A stretch of 64,000 bases of DNA from Pomphorhynchus laevis (Eukaryota; Acanthocephala; Palaeacanthocephala; Echinorhynchida; Pomphorhynchidae): positions 1 through 64,000 of the forward strand of contig WNNJ02001579.1 of the NCBI GenBank assembly GCA_012934845.2, written 5' to 3'. Positions 41,393-53,096 of this stretch are shown piece after piece. The notes under the pieces were generated by a model. The model had not been told where the DNA came from. It saw only the letters and a list, made by a program, of their open reading frames with translations, and did no database searches. Within the stretch, counting starts at the first letter, position 1, and every line of letters starts with the position of its first letter. The position numbers and the translations under genes are program-made.

Positions 41393-41999
41393 GTTTCAAT
41401 GCCTGGCTTATGATCTAAGTGTTGATATGATTTATCTCTTTCAAAAAAATATCATTAAGAATGCTAATCGAGTAGTTTTTCCATATTTATTAATGTAAAA
41501 TTGGTCTAAAACTTAGTTTTGTAAGCAATCAGTGCATCGCTTAATTACAAATTTTGCAGATTAACTTTATACTAAGCAAATAAAAAAATCTCATTTGCGT
41601 TTAGTAACTTTTGAATTATTAATGCAAATTCCGACATCGATGTCGGCATTGATATCAAAACGAAATATAATTAAGTATTCAATGTGTTTTTAATATAAAA
41701 ATATACTAATTCATCGAACTAAATGTCCGACTCGAGTTCAAGATTAAAAACTTCGACAAACAGCAAAACAGATTGGATTTCCTAATCTTGAAGAAAAGTT
41801 TTAAATTGATTTTAATGACAGTTTCATGGCTGATCAAATATGGCTGCAAATTGTCAAGACCAAAATATTTGCTGACATTAAGCCTAATCAATGCATAGCT
41901 CAGTAATCATAGATGCATTTGTGGATCAAGGTTAAAGTTGTATCTAAGATCCAGTAAACGTTTACAGCAAACGTTTTTAGATATTTTAGAGTAAATTAT
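41393..41999. other. AT-rich spacer, nothing recognised
   Basis: There is a small CCGACATCGATGTCGG palindrome at about 41631-41646; otherwise featureless. Confidence 0.45.
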
Positions 42000-42000
42000 A

Positions 42001-42268
42001 TTTACCATTCGTGATTATCATCCTCACGATAAAAATATAAATCTTTGGCATTTATTCCAACGTCCTCATCACCCTCTTCGGAGTAGGATTCAACTACGTG
42101 GTTCAAACGTTCTTCGCGATCATTCTTTAACTATTCGAAGAAACATGGCACAGAAATTGGGCGCGATGCAATTTGATAGAAGAATTGTTGAGCTTTGGAA
42201 CAACTTTGATGCAGACACCGTTAGATGCAGTTTACCATCCGTAATTATCATCCTCCAGATAAAAATAT
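42001..42268 (+). mobile_element. CR1-like C-terminal fragment between direct repeats
   Basis: The centre (42035-42230) reads RRNMAQKLGAMQFDRRIVEL followed by WNNF, the terminal domain pattern of CR1-like ORF2. It is flanked by near-identical ~38-bp repeats at 42001-42038 and 42231-42268 (TTTACCATTCGTGATTATCA and its variant), which look like an old, long target duplication. Confidence 0.45.
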
Positions 42269-43665
42269 TAATAAAAGCAAAATGTTTTCAGGGCATATTT
42301 TAAAAGGACCTATATTATTCGAATATTCGAATGTAATTAGTTTATATTATTATTTGTAGACAATATTACGAGCACGGCTCAAAGTTGCACACTTTTTTCT
42401 TGTTATGAAATAAAAAGAAAAAAGATTAATCCAAATTAAAAATAATTCGCTGTTTGAATAGTTTATGTGACGCTGAGCTAACAGTCTGCTCGCTCAAACG
42501 ATTTCCACTGGATTCACAATTATTTGTCCACATTTAATTGTCTTGATCGGTACATTTCAGCGACGACTGAGATAAAGGGAATGACTTCGCAAAGTTCGGG
42601 TAGATCGAATATTCAACAATGATATATACAACGAGATATATACAGTAAATGACTGAGAATGAATGTATTTGCAAATGATTTAAATGACCATGAATTCAGA
42701 AAACTAAACGTTCGGCGTATCAAACATACCATATGCATATATTTGGCACATAAAATATCAGTATGTCGGTGAGCAGACAAATCGTTAGAGATCCATATAC
42801 CATGATCCTTTACGTGTGAAACTATTTAGATGAGTCGACCACCTAGATGATATGTTGGCTTTGGAGCATCATTACGTGAATGTATATGCATGCACACTTT
42901 ATATATTGATAGACAAGGCGTTGGAGAATGCCCACTTAGAAACGCTGTCAATATATGATTGGAGGATATCCATATCTCAATTCGACCTAATTGCTCGCCA
43001 AATTTTAAGATCATCCGCATACAAAAGTTAATCAGAACTCATGATATCAGGTAAATCGTTCACATAAATACAGAATGGGACGCTAGCATAAACGGGGTAT
43101 CGACAAGAGACAATACTATTAACTCCTACTTGATACGAGCGGTGTGATATGAAATAACATACCCAGTGAATAATAATAGGATCGATATTCAATGTCTGCA
43201 TTTTACGAATCAATATATCATGACGAACAAAGTCAAGAGCCTTCGAGAAATCAAAAAATACAACGTCGATATTGAATCCTTCATCTACTCGGTAACCCCC
43301 AAGTTTCCTGGGTTATCAAAAGATTAATCACTTTCGAGTGATTTCTCCGGAAGTCATGTTGATCATGTCACAATAATATATTAGTATCTAGGTAGTTGCT
43401 AATTATACGACACAATATCCTCCAATATACGGCTAGATACACAAGTCGACATCACAGGTCTATAACTTTTTACATAACATCGATTGCCACTTTTGTATAA
43501 CGGCCTTATGATAAAACATTTTCACACATTCGGAACTTGACCAAGATAGATAGAAGCAATAAAGATCCAATACAAAGGAAGGCGATAACATCGGCAAGAT
43601 TCTCCAAGTATATTAGTGGAAAGAGATCAGGACAGATAGAACATGATTATTTGAGCATATTGAGC

Positions 43666-45240
43666 ATATTTTCCGGGACCAGACAATATCGCCCCCTTCC
43701 TCGTCAAATCCCTAGCGAACGAACTGAGCAATGATTTAACTATGTTTTTCAGATACAGCTTAGACACATCTTGGATTCCTGACAGTTGGAAGTGTGCAAT
43801 TGTGGTGCCTATTCCCAAAAAGCATCCTGCTAGCTTTTGCGCGGACTTTCGGCCCATTAGCTTAACTAGTGTATTCTGCAAACTTTTAGAAAGAATCATT
43901 GCTAGTAGAATCAGGGATCATTTGGATCGTAATCACATATTGGTTGAATCTCAACATGGTTTCAGGATCGGACGTTCATGCCTTACTAACCTACTAACTG
44001 CGCGTGAAAAATGGGCTGATGCTCTGGGGGCTGGGTTTCAGGTTCATACAGTATTCCTTGATTTTTCGAAAGCTTTTGATAGGGTACCACACGACGGCAT
44101 AGTGTCTTTACTGTATCACTATGGACTTCATTCATATATTTGTGAGTGGGTCAGGGAATTTCTATCGAATAGGTCTTTCCGAGTTTGTGTTGGGGGCGTG
44201 TTTTCTTATTCGGTAAATATTAATTCTGGCGTACCGCAGGGATCAGTCCTTGGCCCACTGCTCTTTATAATCTTCATTAATGATCTGCTACTCCGCTTAT
44301 CATGCTCTCATCTAACGTTTGCAGACGATCTAAAGATTTGGTCGATCATTAGAAGTCCTGCTGATCGAGTATCGTTACAAAATGATCTAAACTCCCTGAT
44401 CAAGTGGTGCGATTCTACCGGACTACGGTTGAATGTTGATAAATGTGTCCTCATGCAACTAGGTCGCCCTATTGAAACTCTAAGGTACTTTATTGGAGAT
44501 ATGGTCTTAAAGGAAGTGTCTCATCATAAGGATTTAGGGATTATTGTCCATAGATCCTTGAAAACAAAGTTGAACACCGACTTCTTTCTAGGTAAAGCTA
44601 CTAGGGCGTTATATTGTATTAAAAATGCATTCCTCAGGTTAAGCTGTCACATGTTCAAGAGGTTATTCATCTCCATCGTCAGACCACACTTGGAGTACTG
44701 CATTCAGGCTTGTTTCCCTGTCACTAAGCAAGAACTATTAGACCTGAAGTCTATTCTTAGGCGCGGATCGAGGCTCTGTATTGGCTTAAGTGGTATTGAC
44801 TATTATGTACGTCTAAGTCGTATTGGGATGTTGTCGGTACGTGAGAGGTTCATATCCTTGGAAATGCTATGTATATGGCATATGTCGAATGATGTGGTAG
44901 GTTATCCCACCGATGTAATCACTAGGCGGTTAAATCAGTTGCGGGGACATAGCAGAGTCTTGTATAAATTTAGATTTGGCAGATTACCAAAAATGTATAG
45001 ACTCTCAATAAGAGGAATTAACATGTGGAATTCGTTGCGTGAGGAAGTCGTCGCAACCCCCAGTTTGAGAACGTTTAAATCACGATGCTACAAATGGATA
45101 CATGAACAATGCCGACATTCAACACTACCACTGGAATACCCTAATTAGCTACGTTGACTGACCATTTGCTTTTGTTTTATTTTTTTGGACTCTGCCTGAA
45201 TAGCCTTTTGGCTTTGGTATGTATTGGAATAATAATAATA
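43666..45240 (+). mobile_element. Family P LINE G, 5' truncated, inserted in LINE F
   Basis: The insertion is bounded by ATTGAGC at 43659-43665 and 45241-45247. The element begins in the RT at the GPDNIAP block and ends with the AGCC/GGCT hairpin (45202-45213) and an AATAATAATAAT tail. It is nearly identical to the 3' third of LINE H, so both come from a recently active source. Confidence 0.8.
43742..45148 (+). CDS. Family P ORF2 fragment of LINE G (RT and C-terminus), open
   Basis: The 468-codon open frame carries the RT: WKCAIVVPIPKKHP, CADFRPISLTSVFCKLLERI, HGFRIGRSCLTNLLTAREKW, TVFLDFSKAFDRVPHDGI, SGVPQGSVLGPLLFIIFIND, LTFADDLKIWSII, then the thumb and the C-terminal GINMWNSLREEV. All catalytic residues are present, but there is no endonuclease because of the 5' truncation. 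The same region in LINE H has frameshifts, so G is the better sequence for the subfamily. Confidence 0.75.
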   Translation: MFFRYSLDTSWIPDSWKCAIVVPIPKKHPASFCADFRPISLTSVFCKLLERIIASRIRDHLDRNHILVESQHGFRIGRSCLTNLLTAREKWADALGAGFQVHTVFLDFSKAFDRVPHDGIVSLLYHYGLHSYICEWVREFLSNRSFRVCVGGVFSYSVNINSGVPQGSVLGPLLFIIFINDLLLRLSCSHLTFADDLKIWSIIRSPADRVSLQNDLNSLIKWCDSTGLRLNVDKCVLMQLGRPIETLRYFIGDMVLKEVSHHKDLGIIVHRSLKTKLNTDFFLGKATRALYCIKNAFLRLSCHMFKRLFISIVRPHLEYCIQACFPVTKQELLDLKSILRRGSRLCIGLSGIDYYVRLSRIGMLSVRERFISLEMLCIWHMSNDVVGYPTDVITRRLNQLRGHSRVLYKFRFGRLPKMYRLSIRGINMWNSLREEVVATPSLRTFKSRCYKWIHEQCRHSTLPLEYPN

Positions 45241-46504
45241 ATTGAGCTCTTTTATCACATCATGAACAGAAAACATACGAATAATATCTTAAATTAATCG
45301 ACAGTAAGAGAAACCCATTTCATTTCGAGATGAGTGTTAGAAACCCGTACCATAAATTTAAAACTAAAAGCAGTGGCTATATCAATGTCGTGAACTAGAG
45401 TGCATCCATTGTTATCAATGATGTAACTAATACTACCAACGTCATACTTAAAATTAGCTTAGTTGAAATATGATCTAGGATCGCGTACAGACAGTTTTGC
45501 TAATCTTTCTTCAAATTGACATTTCAGATGCTTAAGATATCTGAAATTATTCTTAATATTTTTAAATGAATTATAGCCTATTAGTTGTTTAGAAAACCTA
45601 ACGAATGCCATCTTTTATAATTTGAGAGCATCTCTTAGTTTCTTATCAAACCAAAGAATGTGATGTGTAATTCACCTGGCAACCTTACAAAGCGAAAATC
45701 GTGGAAGCAATCCATGCAGAACAGATTCGAACTGATGCCATGATATCTCAACTCAAACAGTTAAAAGATCAAGCCAGAATATACTGGATAGAAATCTACT
45801 GACTAATTCAAAGTCAGTCTTGAAACATTACAACGTATTGGAACAAGGCTTAGGGTGCGACAATATATGTGAGAAATTTGAGTCGAAACATAGTACACAA
45901 TGATCTGAGTAGCCTAGAGAATCTAAATCCTAACATTATTGATCATGTATTTTTTGATGTAAGACAAATATCGAGTAAAGAACGATGATCTCCAGAGAAA
46001 CGTATTAACTTTGTAACATGCTCAGTAAGATTCAAAAAATTTACGGTATCAAAGAATACCGAATAGGAATGATCACTCGCATATTACATATAATACTCCA
46101 ATCGACAGTCGGAACGTTTACATCTCCCGCTACTATTACATTACTAAGGTAACCCAATTTTAGCAATTAATCGACGATACTTTAACTCACATTAGAGCAC
46201 GGACTGCGATAGATTAGACCGATAATGGCTGATATATGAGTATATAGCAATATGTTACCCCATAAAGCCTCAATTTCTACTTCTGATTTTACATCTATTC
46301 ACTTGAAAGTTACGCTATTATTCACATAAAGAATCACTCCACCACCTCTATTACTAGTTCTATCCGCTCTATAAGGGAATAATTTATAACCTCAAACTTG
46401 GCGTCTGTAATATCAGAGTGTAAGCAAGTTTCATTTATAGCCACTAACAATGGATGTGTAATCTGAACACGAAGTCTTAATCCTTTACGAATCTAAACAC
46501 GAAG

Positions 46505-47228
46505 TCTTAATTCTCAATTCCTTACTCTTTTTTAACGTCATGCAATACGCCGATGACATCCTCATCTGTGCTCATGAACCCGCACATCGCATACACGATA
46601 TCGGCATTTCTGCCTCCAACTGTCTTTCTTCTATCTACGAACGTATCTTCAATCTCCATCTCGTTCTAAACCCCCATAAAGTCTAAAGTAATGTGGATCC
46701 TCCCCGGAAATTAAACATATCTCCTCTCACTGTATTTTTTGCCTCATCGATCATCTCCATAGTACACAATCTCATTTTCTTAGGATTCCATTTCGATGAT
46801 CACCTTTTCCTTAAATCCTTCGTTCGAGACAAGGTCCGCTCGTCTAGCTTAATTCTCCGTGACATGCGCCGTATCCACCCCCTTATCGACTTCCGTTCTT
46901 GTATATATCTTCATTAATCGTTTCTCTTCTCTAAAATCGATTATTTCCTAAGCCTTTTCGCCAATTCTCCAAATCCATTATCCTACCCCTTCAACACGTC
47001 ATCAACTCTGCCGTTCGAGTTCTCCTCCGTTATTGTCGCTTTGACCACACATCCACCTATCTTGCCCAACTCTCCTGTCCACAATCCACATTCGAATCCA
47101 ACTCCGCCTTCTTGTCACTTTTTGTCTCATCACTGTCTTCTCCTCATCGTTCATCAACCTCTCTTTCTTAGACAACCTTCGCCCCACCTCTCCATCGCCG
47201 CGTTCCCATAATTCCATCTTACTCCACT
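46505..47228 (+). mobile_element. Family Y LINE fragment, near-twin of the 34085 copy
   Basis: It starts at the YADD block (MQYADDILICAHEPAHRIHD) and ends before the 3' hairpin. It shares with 34440-35160 the same disabling extra base (CATAAAGTCTAA, here at about 46674) and near identity for several hundred bases. Short duplicated sequence (AACACGAAGTCTTAAT) precedes it at 46452-46510. Confidence 0.7.
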
Positions 47229-48009
47229 TATGAAACTAATTTAAATTAGTTTCGTAAGATATTCAGCATTTGAATTACAATTGATTATAATACAAATGTT
47301 TATTTAATTTTAATTTTATAATGATTCAAGGATTTGAATACTGTTCACCATTGTCTTAAATGTCCCTATTTTATACCCCGTAGTATGTTGCTAGCAAACA
47401 CACACGTTTTGCATCAATACGCATTTGTATTCTTTAGGTGCATTATTTAAATTAAGAATTTGATTGAGTAATCAACATGTCCACCGATTCTAAATTACAA
47501 AAAATTGTACAAGAACATTTTTTTAATCTTGTATAAGATTAAAGTAGAAGAAAATCATCTTAATTTATCAGCAGATGGACAAATATGTAAAAAATATTTG
47601 TTGGTTGAATGCGAAAACAATAAAAATGACCCTTGTAAAATGAAATGTTTTATTTATAAAAATAATTTATAAGTAAATGTATTGTGAAATTATATAAATC
47701 CATTCTTACGATAAATTTTGTAGTACGAGTCAACGTTAGGATACGAGTAATAATGACCTTGGACTTTGAGATATATTGTATAATTTACAAAATAACTGAT
47801 TCTGATCGTGCGTTTATCGTACGATCGTGTTGTGTTGTATGACTGTGTTTATCGTGTTGTGATCATACGTTTATCCTGATATGTGATCACTGTTTATTTG
47901 TAGGGACAATTAAGTAATCGAAGTAAAGATAGATAAAAATACATTTTACATTTCACTATTTTCTTCTTTTTTCATATTCGATAATACTTATTTAAAAGTT
48001 AATCAAATT
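47229..48009. other. AT-rich spacer with a possible small coding remnant
   Basis: It includes a 20-bp perfect palindrome AAACTAATTTAAATTAGTTT near 47231-47250. At 47477-47672 an ATG-started frame (MSTDSKLQKIVQEHF) continues after a one-base slip in a seven-T run into IKVEENHLNLSADGQICKKY with four Cys and a stop at 47670-47672; no family is recognised. Confidence 0.25.
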
Positions 48010-48114
48010 GATTATATTTATTATTATTCCAATACATACCAAAGCCAAAAGGCTATTCAGGCAGAGTCCAAAAATAAAAATAATAAAACAAAAGCAAATG
48101 GTCAGTCAACGTAG

Positions 48115-51091
48115 CTAATTAGGGTATTCCAGTGGTAGTGTTGAATGGCGGCATTGTTCATGTATCCATTTGTAGCATCGTGATTTAAACGTTCTCAAAC
48201 TGGGGGCTGCAACGACTTCCTCAGGCAACGAATTCCACATGTTAATTCCTCTCCTTGAGAGTCTATACACTTTTGGTAATCTGCCAAATCTAAATTTATA
48301 CAAGACTCTGCTATGTCCCCGCAACTGATCTACCCGCCTAGTGATTACATCGGTGGGATAACCTACCACATCATTCGACATATGCCATATACATAGCATT
48401 TCCAAGGATATGAACCTCTCACGTACCGACAACATCCCAATACGACTTAGACGTACATAATAGTCAATACCACTTAAGCCAATACAGAGCCTCGATCCGC
48501 GCCTAAGAATAGACTCCAGGTCTAATAGTTCTTGCTTAGTGACAGGGAAACAAGCCTGAATGCAGTACTCCAAGTGTGGCCTGACGATGGAGATGAATAA
48601 CCTCTTGAACATGTGACAGCTTAACCTGAGGAATGCATTTTTAATACAATATAACGCCCTAGTAGCTTTACCTAGAAAGAAGTCGGTGTTCAACTTTGTT
48701 TTCAAGGATCTATGGACAATAATCCCTAAATCCTTATGATGAGACACTTCCTTTAAGACCATATCTCCAATAAAGTACCTTAGAGTTTCAATAGGGCGAC
48801 CTAGTTGCATGAGGACACATTTATCAACATTCAACCGTAGTCCGGTAGAATCGCACCACTTGATCAGGGAGTTTAGATCATTTTGTAACGATACTCGATC
48901 AGCAGGACTTCTAATGATCGACCAAATCTTTAGATCGTCTGCAAACGCTAGATGAGAGCATGATAAGCGGAGTAGCAGATCATTAATGAAGATTATAAAG
49001 AGCAGTGGGCCAAGGACTGATCCTCTGCGGTACGCCAGAATTAATATTTACCGAATTAGAAACCCCCCCATACAAACTCGGAAAGACCTATTCGATAGAA
49101 ATTCCCTGACCCACTCACAAATATATGAATGAAGTCCATAGTGATACAGTAAAGACACTATGCCGTCGTGTGGTACCCTATCAAAAGCTTTCGAAAAATC
49201 AAGGAATACTGTATGAACCTGAAACCCAGCCCCCAGAGCATCAGCCCATTTTTCACGCGCAGTTAGTAGGTTAGTAAGGCATGAACGTCCGATCCTGAAA
49301 CCATGTTGAGATTCAACCAATATGTGATTACGATCCAAATGATCCCTGATTCTACTAGCAATGATTCTTTCTAAAAGTTTGCAGGATACGCTAGTTATTA
49401 AGCTAATGGGCCGAAAGTCCGCGCAAAAGCTAAGCAGGATGCTTTTTGGGAATAGGCACCACAATTGCACACTTCGAACTGTCAGGATTCCAAGATGTAT
49501 GTAAGCTGTATCTGAAGAACATAGTTAAATCATTGCTCAGTTCGTTCGCTAGGGATTTGACGAGGAAGGGGGCAATATTGTCTGGTCCCGGAGATGTAAA
49601 CGAATCGAGCTTCATTACCTCGTTCAACACCTCATCCACTCTGAGTGGACGAACACAACACCGATGAGCAACCGGAACATACTTCCAACTAAAGTCATGC
49701 AGTTTGTTAGAGGTCAAAGCCTGTACCAAGAAGCCATCAGCTAAATGTTGGGCGATTAGAGACGGATCGGTCAAAGTTTCAGTTGGCGTTTGGATTTAGC
49801 TAATTGTGGCGACAAGTGTTCTGTTGTTTCTTACATAAGACCAAAACCTCCTAGGATTCAAAGATGCATCCCTGGCGATACTATCTTCGTACGAATAGCG
49901 TTTCTGAAATTTTAGCCGATTGCATAAGTTCCGAGAGTCGATGTAGGCACGTTTTGAAGCAGAAGAACGCCTAAATTCGCGCCACAATTTGTTGCGGGAT
50001 CTTATAGCATCAAGAAGCTCTCTGTCGAACCAAGGAGGATGTCCATGCTTGAACTTGCAGGCACGTAGCGGAGCAAAGATATCAGAAATTCGCATCAATT
50101 CATCATGGAGCAGATCAAAGACTACAGGAACCTCCAAACCGAAGTGGATACGAAGACTATCACAGATATCTTTTGGGAAGCTTGCAGCTAGTTGACTAGC
50201 ATCAACACCTACCCAACAACGTTTTTTAAAATTAGAGTTTTGTGAGGCTCTGTTGAACAGCGACAGCCGCATAGAGAGTACACAGTGATCGCTATTGCCA
50301 ATTGGTGCGTCATAACGAACACCTGAAACGTCACCCAAACACTTAGTAAAGACCAAATCGAGTATAGAAGGCGTCCCTGTCACACAAGTAGGTTCTTTAA
50401 TATGTTGAACTAGTAGCATCTCAAGTAACAGAAAGTCACTCAGTACTTTCCCAATTCCGTGAATTGGTCGTGAATGACTATTTTTCCAGTCTATTTGGGG
50501 GATATTGAAGTCACCCAGGAGCAAAATCAGAGGATACGAAGATAAACTCAGCAAATGTGATTTAAGAGAGTCAAATCTTAATTCATAGGACGGAGAACGG
50601 TAAAGGACGCAGAATCGGGATCGTTGACCATTTCCCAGTGTAAAAGCAAGACCTTCAAAGGAATAACCAATATCGTCGCGAAAAGCCGAGATTTTCGATA
50701 CCAGGAGACTATTTCGCACATAGGCGGCTACCCCACCTCCACGTTTACCACATGAGCGATCCGAATGTATTAGAAAATAGTTAGGGATGGCAACACAGTG
50801 ATCCGAAATATCAGAATGTAGCCATGTTTCGGTTATACAAAATACATCAAAACGTTTCGAAGCAACTATGAATTTAATTTCCGAGAACTGAGCCAGGAGA
50901 CTACGAACATTTGAATAACCGACAAAAATGTTCGTATAATGGGAAAATTTGACACGCTCGGTGACACTATCGAAGTCTACTAGTTTTCCTACACACGAAC
51001 CATCACTACTAAAGAGGTCTGACTCTACAGAAGTAAGGGATGCCACCGGACAGTCGGACGCCACTTGACCACCCGAAAATTCCGGACACAT
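48115..51091 (-). pseudogene. Family P ORF2 of LINE H (APE endonuclease and RT)
   Basis: From ATG 51091 (MCPEFSGGQVASDCPV) the endonuclease is open to 49796: FVGYSNVRSLLAQFSEIK, CITETWLHSDISD, VLYRSPS, LLLGDFNIPQIDW, GNSDHCVLSM; all key residues are present. A TAA at 49796-49798 is followed in the same frame by TDPSLIAQHLADG. Frameshifts lie near 49450, 49065 and 49025. The RT blocks (LDFSKAFDRVPHDG, LTFADDLKIW-type, and the thumb VDKCVLMQLGRP) match LINE G almost base for base. The ORF2 frame overlaps the end of ORF1 in the -1 frame. Confidence 0.75.
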
Positions 51092-52521
51092 AGGTTGCAC
51101 TCACCACTTTCCAGCCGTCGATGCAGCTCGTTGAAAGCCTCGTGTCTTCTCAAACGATCCGCAGGAGATAAATCACGGAGTAAATGAAAATCAGAGCGCG
51201 ATAATCTAAATGCATGCTTGAGTAGGAAGTCAACATGATCTTTTGAGTCTAGAACAACTTTTAAAAGTCTAGGTCTATCTGAAAGTTTCTTGCCTAGACG
51301 AAAAACTCTTCGAACTTCAAGACACTTCGCAACATCCACATCGCTCTGGAGAAAAATCTTAGAAAACACTGCGCGAAGATGCACAATATCGTCATCCAGT
51401 CTACTTTGGGGATTGTTACTGAGAGATTCTTCAACACCGCTCACGATAACGTTTAACTCTCTTCTGGAATTAAATTGTCTAGAGCTGAATTGTTTAGGGC
51501 TAGCAGACGGAACTAATGAAGAAAGAGTCTCAGGGGCAATCGATGACCGTCGATGATTTGGAGGAATCACTGCATGTTGTTTATTATTTGAAAGGCTAAC
51601 TATTTGTCGTAGATTATCTATAGGCCTAACTATAATCTGACTAGCCTTTGCAAGATCCTTAACGCTCTCAATAAACGGGGCTACTAGAGGAGCAACACAT
51701 AAACTGCAGCGGGGATGCAGTTGCTGCGGGTAAGCACAAGGACGCTCACTACAATCGCTACCTAGAGGACAGTTTTGAGAATAATCACTGCCCGAGGAAG
51801 TGTTAACAGGAGTTGACAAATCAACATTTGCATGCTTGAGGGCGGAACATTTGTTATCTACATCAAGACCGACGCTGCTCGAGTCCAATATATGGGGATG
51901 AACAATAGAATCCAAGACAGGAAGTTGTTTGAAGGAGTAATCCATCACATTAGTCTCATGCAATGCATCCCTAACGAAGCATTGAGTTGAATTGTTATTG
52001 AAGGGTATGATTGAACGATCGCTCATTTCTAACTTCGACTGCTGCGTGAGAGAATGATTGAGTACATGAATAGCATTATTGGTTCCTATCTCAGATAATT
52101 TTGAAGTGGCCAAAACATCATCAATCCCTGACGACGAGCTGCTTGACTTTCTGAACGCTTCTGAACTCCGTTCTGGTTCGTTAATACTATGATCTTCCCC
52201 ATCGTTGTGACTGTTTGAATCTGCGTTCCTCTTTAAACCATTTATTGATACTTGCTCGTCACAATGGCCCTTGAACAACAAGGAGAGCAATTCGGAGGCA
52301 CAGAACCCACAAACAAAATCCCTAGACAGTAGCGATTTCGTCAGACAGGATGGAACGTTGACAGCTGTCCATATGTCGCATCCAGATCTGCTGCAAGAGA
52401 CCTCGTGTTGCTGATACCCAGAGGAGGGGCTTGCTAATTTTGGTACAGTCTGATTGCGAGTACCGTTAATCTGCTGACTTGCTAAGCATTTTTTCGTTTC
52501 TGTCTTCTTTGTTCTTGCCAT
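51025..52521 (-). CDS. Family P ORF1 protein of LINE H
   Basis: A 498-codon open frame from ATG 52521 (MARTKKTETKKCLASQQ). A four-Cys cluster (C43, C48, C71, C74; CSRSGCDIW then FVCGFC) resembles half of a PHD finger, as reported in CR1-group ORF1 proteins. A long Ser/Asn-rich linker follows. The RRM-like domain reads LNVIVSGVEESLSNNPQSR, then LEVRRVFRLGKKLSDRPRLL; the C-terminal domain has HLLRDLSPADRLRRHEAF and LCVRNFRVVKWRPTVRW. It should bind the element RNA in the LINE ribonucleoprotein. It overlaps ORF2 by about 67 bases. Confidence 0.8.
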   Translation of the reverse strand: MARTKKTETKKCLASQQINGTRNQTVPKLASPSSGYQQHEVSCSRSGCDIWTAVNVPSCLTKSLLSRDFVCGFCASELLSLLFKGHCDEQVSINGLKRNADSNSHNDGEDHSINEPERSSEAFRKSSSSSSGIDDVLATSKLSEIGTNNAIHVLNHSLTQQSKLEMSDRSIIPFNNNSTQCFVRDALHETNVMDYSFKQLPVLDSIVHPHILDSSSVGLDVDNKCSALKHANVDLSTPVNTSSGSDYSQNCPLGSDCSERPCAYPQQLHPRCSLCVAPLVAPFIESVKDLAKASQIIVRPIDNLRQIVSLSNNKQHAVIPPNHRRSSIAPETLSSLVPSASPKQFSSRQFNSRRELNVIVSGVEESLSNNPQSRLDDDIVHLRAVFSKIFLQSDVDVAKCLEVRRVFRLGKKLSDRPRLLKVVLDSKDHVDFLLKHAFRLSRSDFHLLRDLSPADRLRRHEAFNELHRRLESGECNLCVRNFRVVKWRPTVRWHPLLL

Positions 52522-52810
52522 CGATTGTTGTGTCAACTCGCTTCGCTCGTTGTAATCGAATAATTGTGTGTTTAAGCTTGTGTGTTCGTTGGGATTGCTT
52601 GTAAGTAGTTGTGTATTGTAAGTAGTAGCTTGTAAGTATTAGTTGTATAGTCGATGTGAAATAATATATTATTATTAATCTCCTGATCCTTGTTTTGAAA
52701 CTTTGCGTCTTTGGAGTGAATTGTATGTTATTTTATTGTATGATTATTAGAAACCAAAAATTTTCTTAAATTAAATACTTTTAATTATATTTATATTATA
52801 TAAAATAAAG

Positions 52811-53096
52811 ATTAAATTTTTATAGTATTTTATAATAATACATTAATAATAATTTTTAATATATTATAATATTATAATATATATAATATATTTATAATAT
52901 TATAATATTATAATCTATATATAATATTATATATAGATTTTGATAATGATATGGTCGAAATAAACGACCATATTAAATTTTTATAGTATTTTATAACAAT
53001 ACATTAATAATAATTTTTAATATATTATAATATTATAATATATATAATATTATATAATATTATAATATTATAATCTATATATAATATTATATATAG
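52811..53096. repeat. Two-unit AT-rich tandem duplication with hairpins
   Basis: A ~161-bp unit starting ATTAAATTTTTATAGTATTT at 52811 recurs at 52972. Each holds AT palindromes ending CTATATATAATATTATATAT. A 9-bp hairpin (ATATGGTCG/CGACCATAT) sits between units at 52949-52973. Confidence 0.75.

Larger units (their letters stand above)
42345..46440 (-). mobile_element. Family P LINE F, decayed, split by LINE G
   Basis: The 3' end at 42345 has an AAT tail and a GAGC/GCTC hairpin (42370-42380). RT remnants are MIRKMQTLNIDPIIIHWV and FCIYVNDLPDIMSSD near 43030-43213. After the G insertion the element continues at 45248-46440 with sequence parallel to LINE E 39880-40990 (linker and endonuclease). 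It has many breaks. It is the oldest member of the E/F subfamily here. Confidence 0.65.
48010..52680 (-). mobile_element. Family P LINE H, full-length layout, ORF2 broken
   Basis: This minus-strand element has a short AAT tail near 48018-48030, a terminal hairpin (48043-48054), ORF2 from about 51091 to 48115, ORF1 from 52521 to 51025, and a 5' UTR to about 52680. ORF1 is intact; ORF2 has one stop and about three frameshifts. Confidence 0.8.

Noticed and set aside
47231-47250. AAACTAATTTAAATTAGTTT palindrome as a regulatory site
   Set aside because: It stands alone in AT-rich DNA with no gene nearby; chance or a small hairpin is enough.
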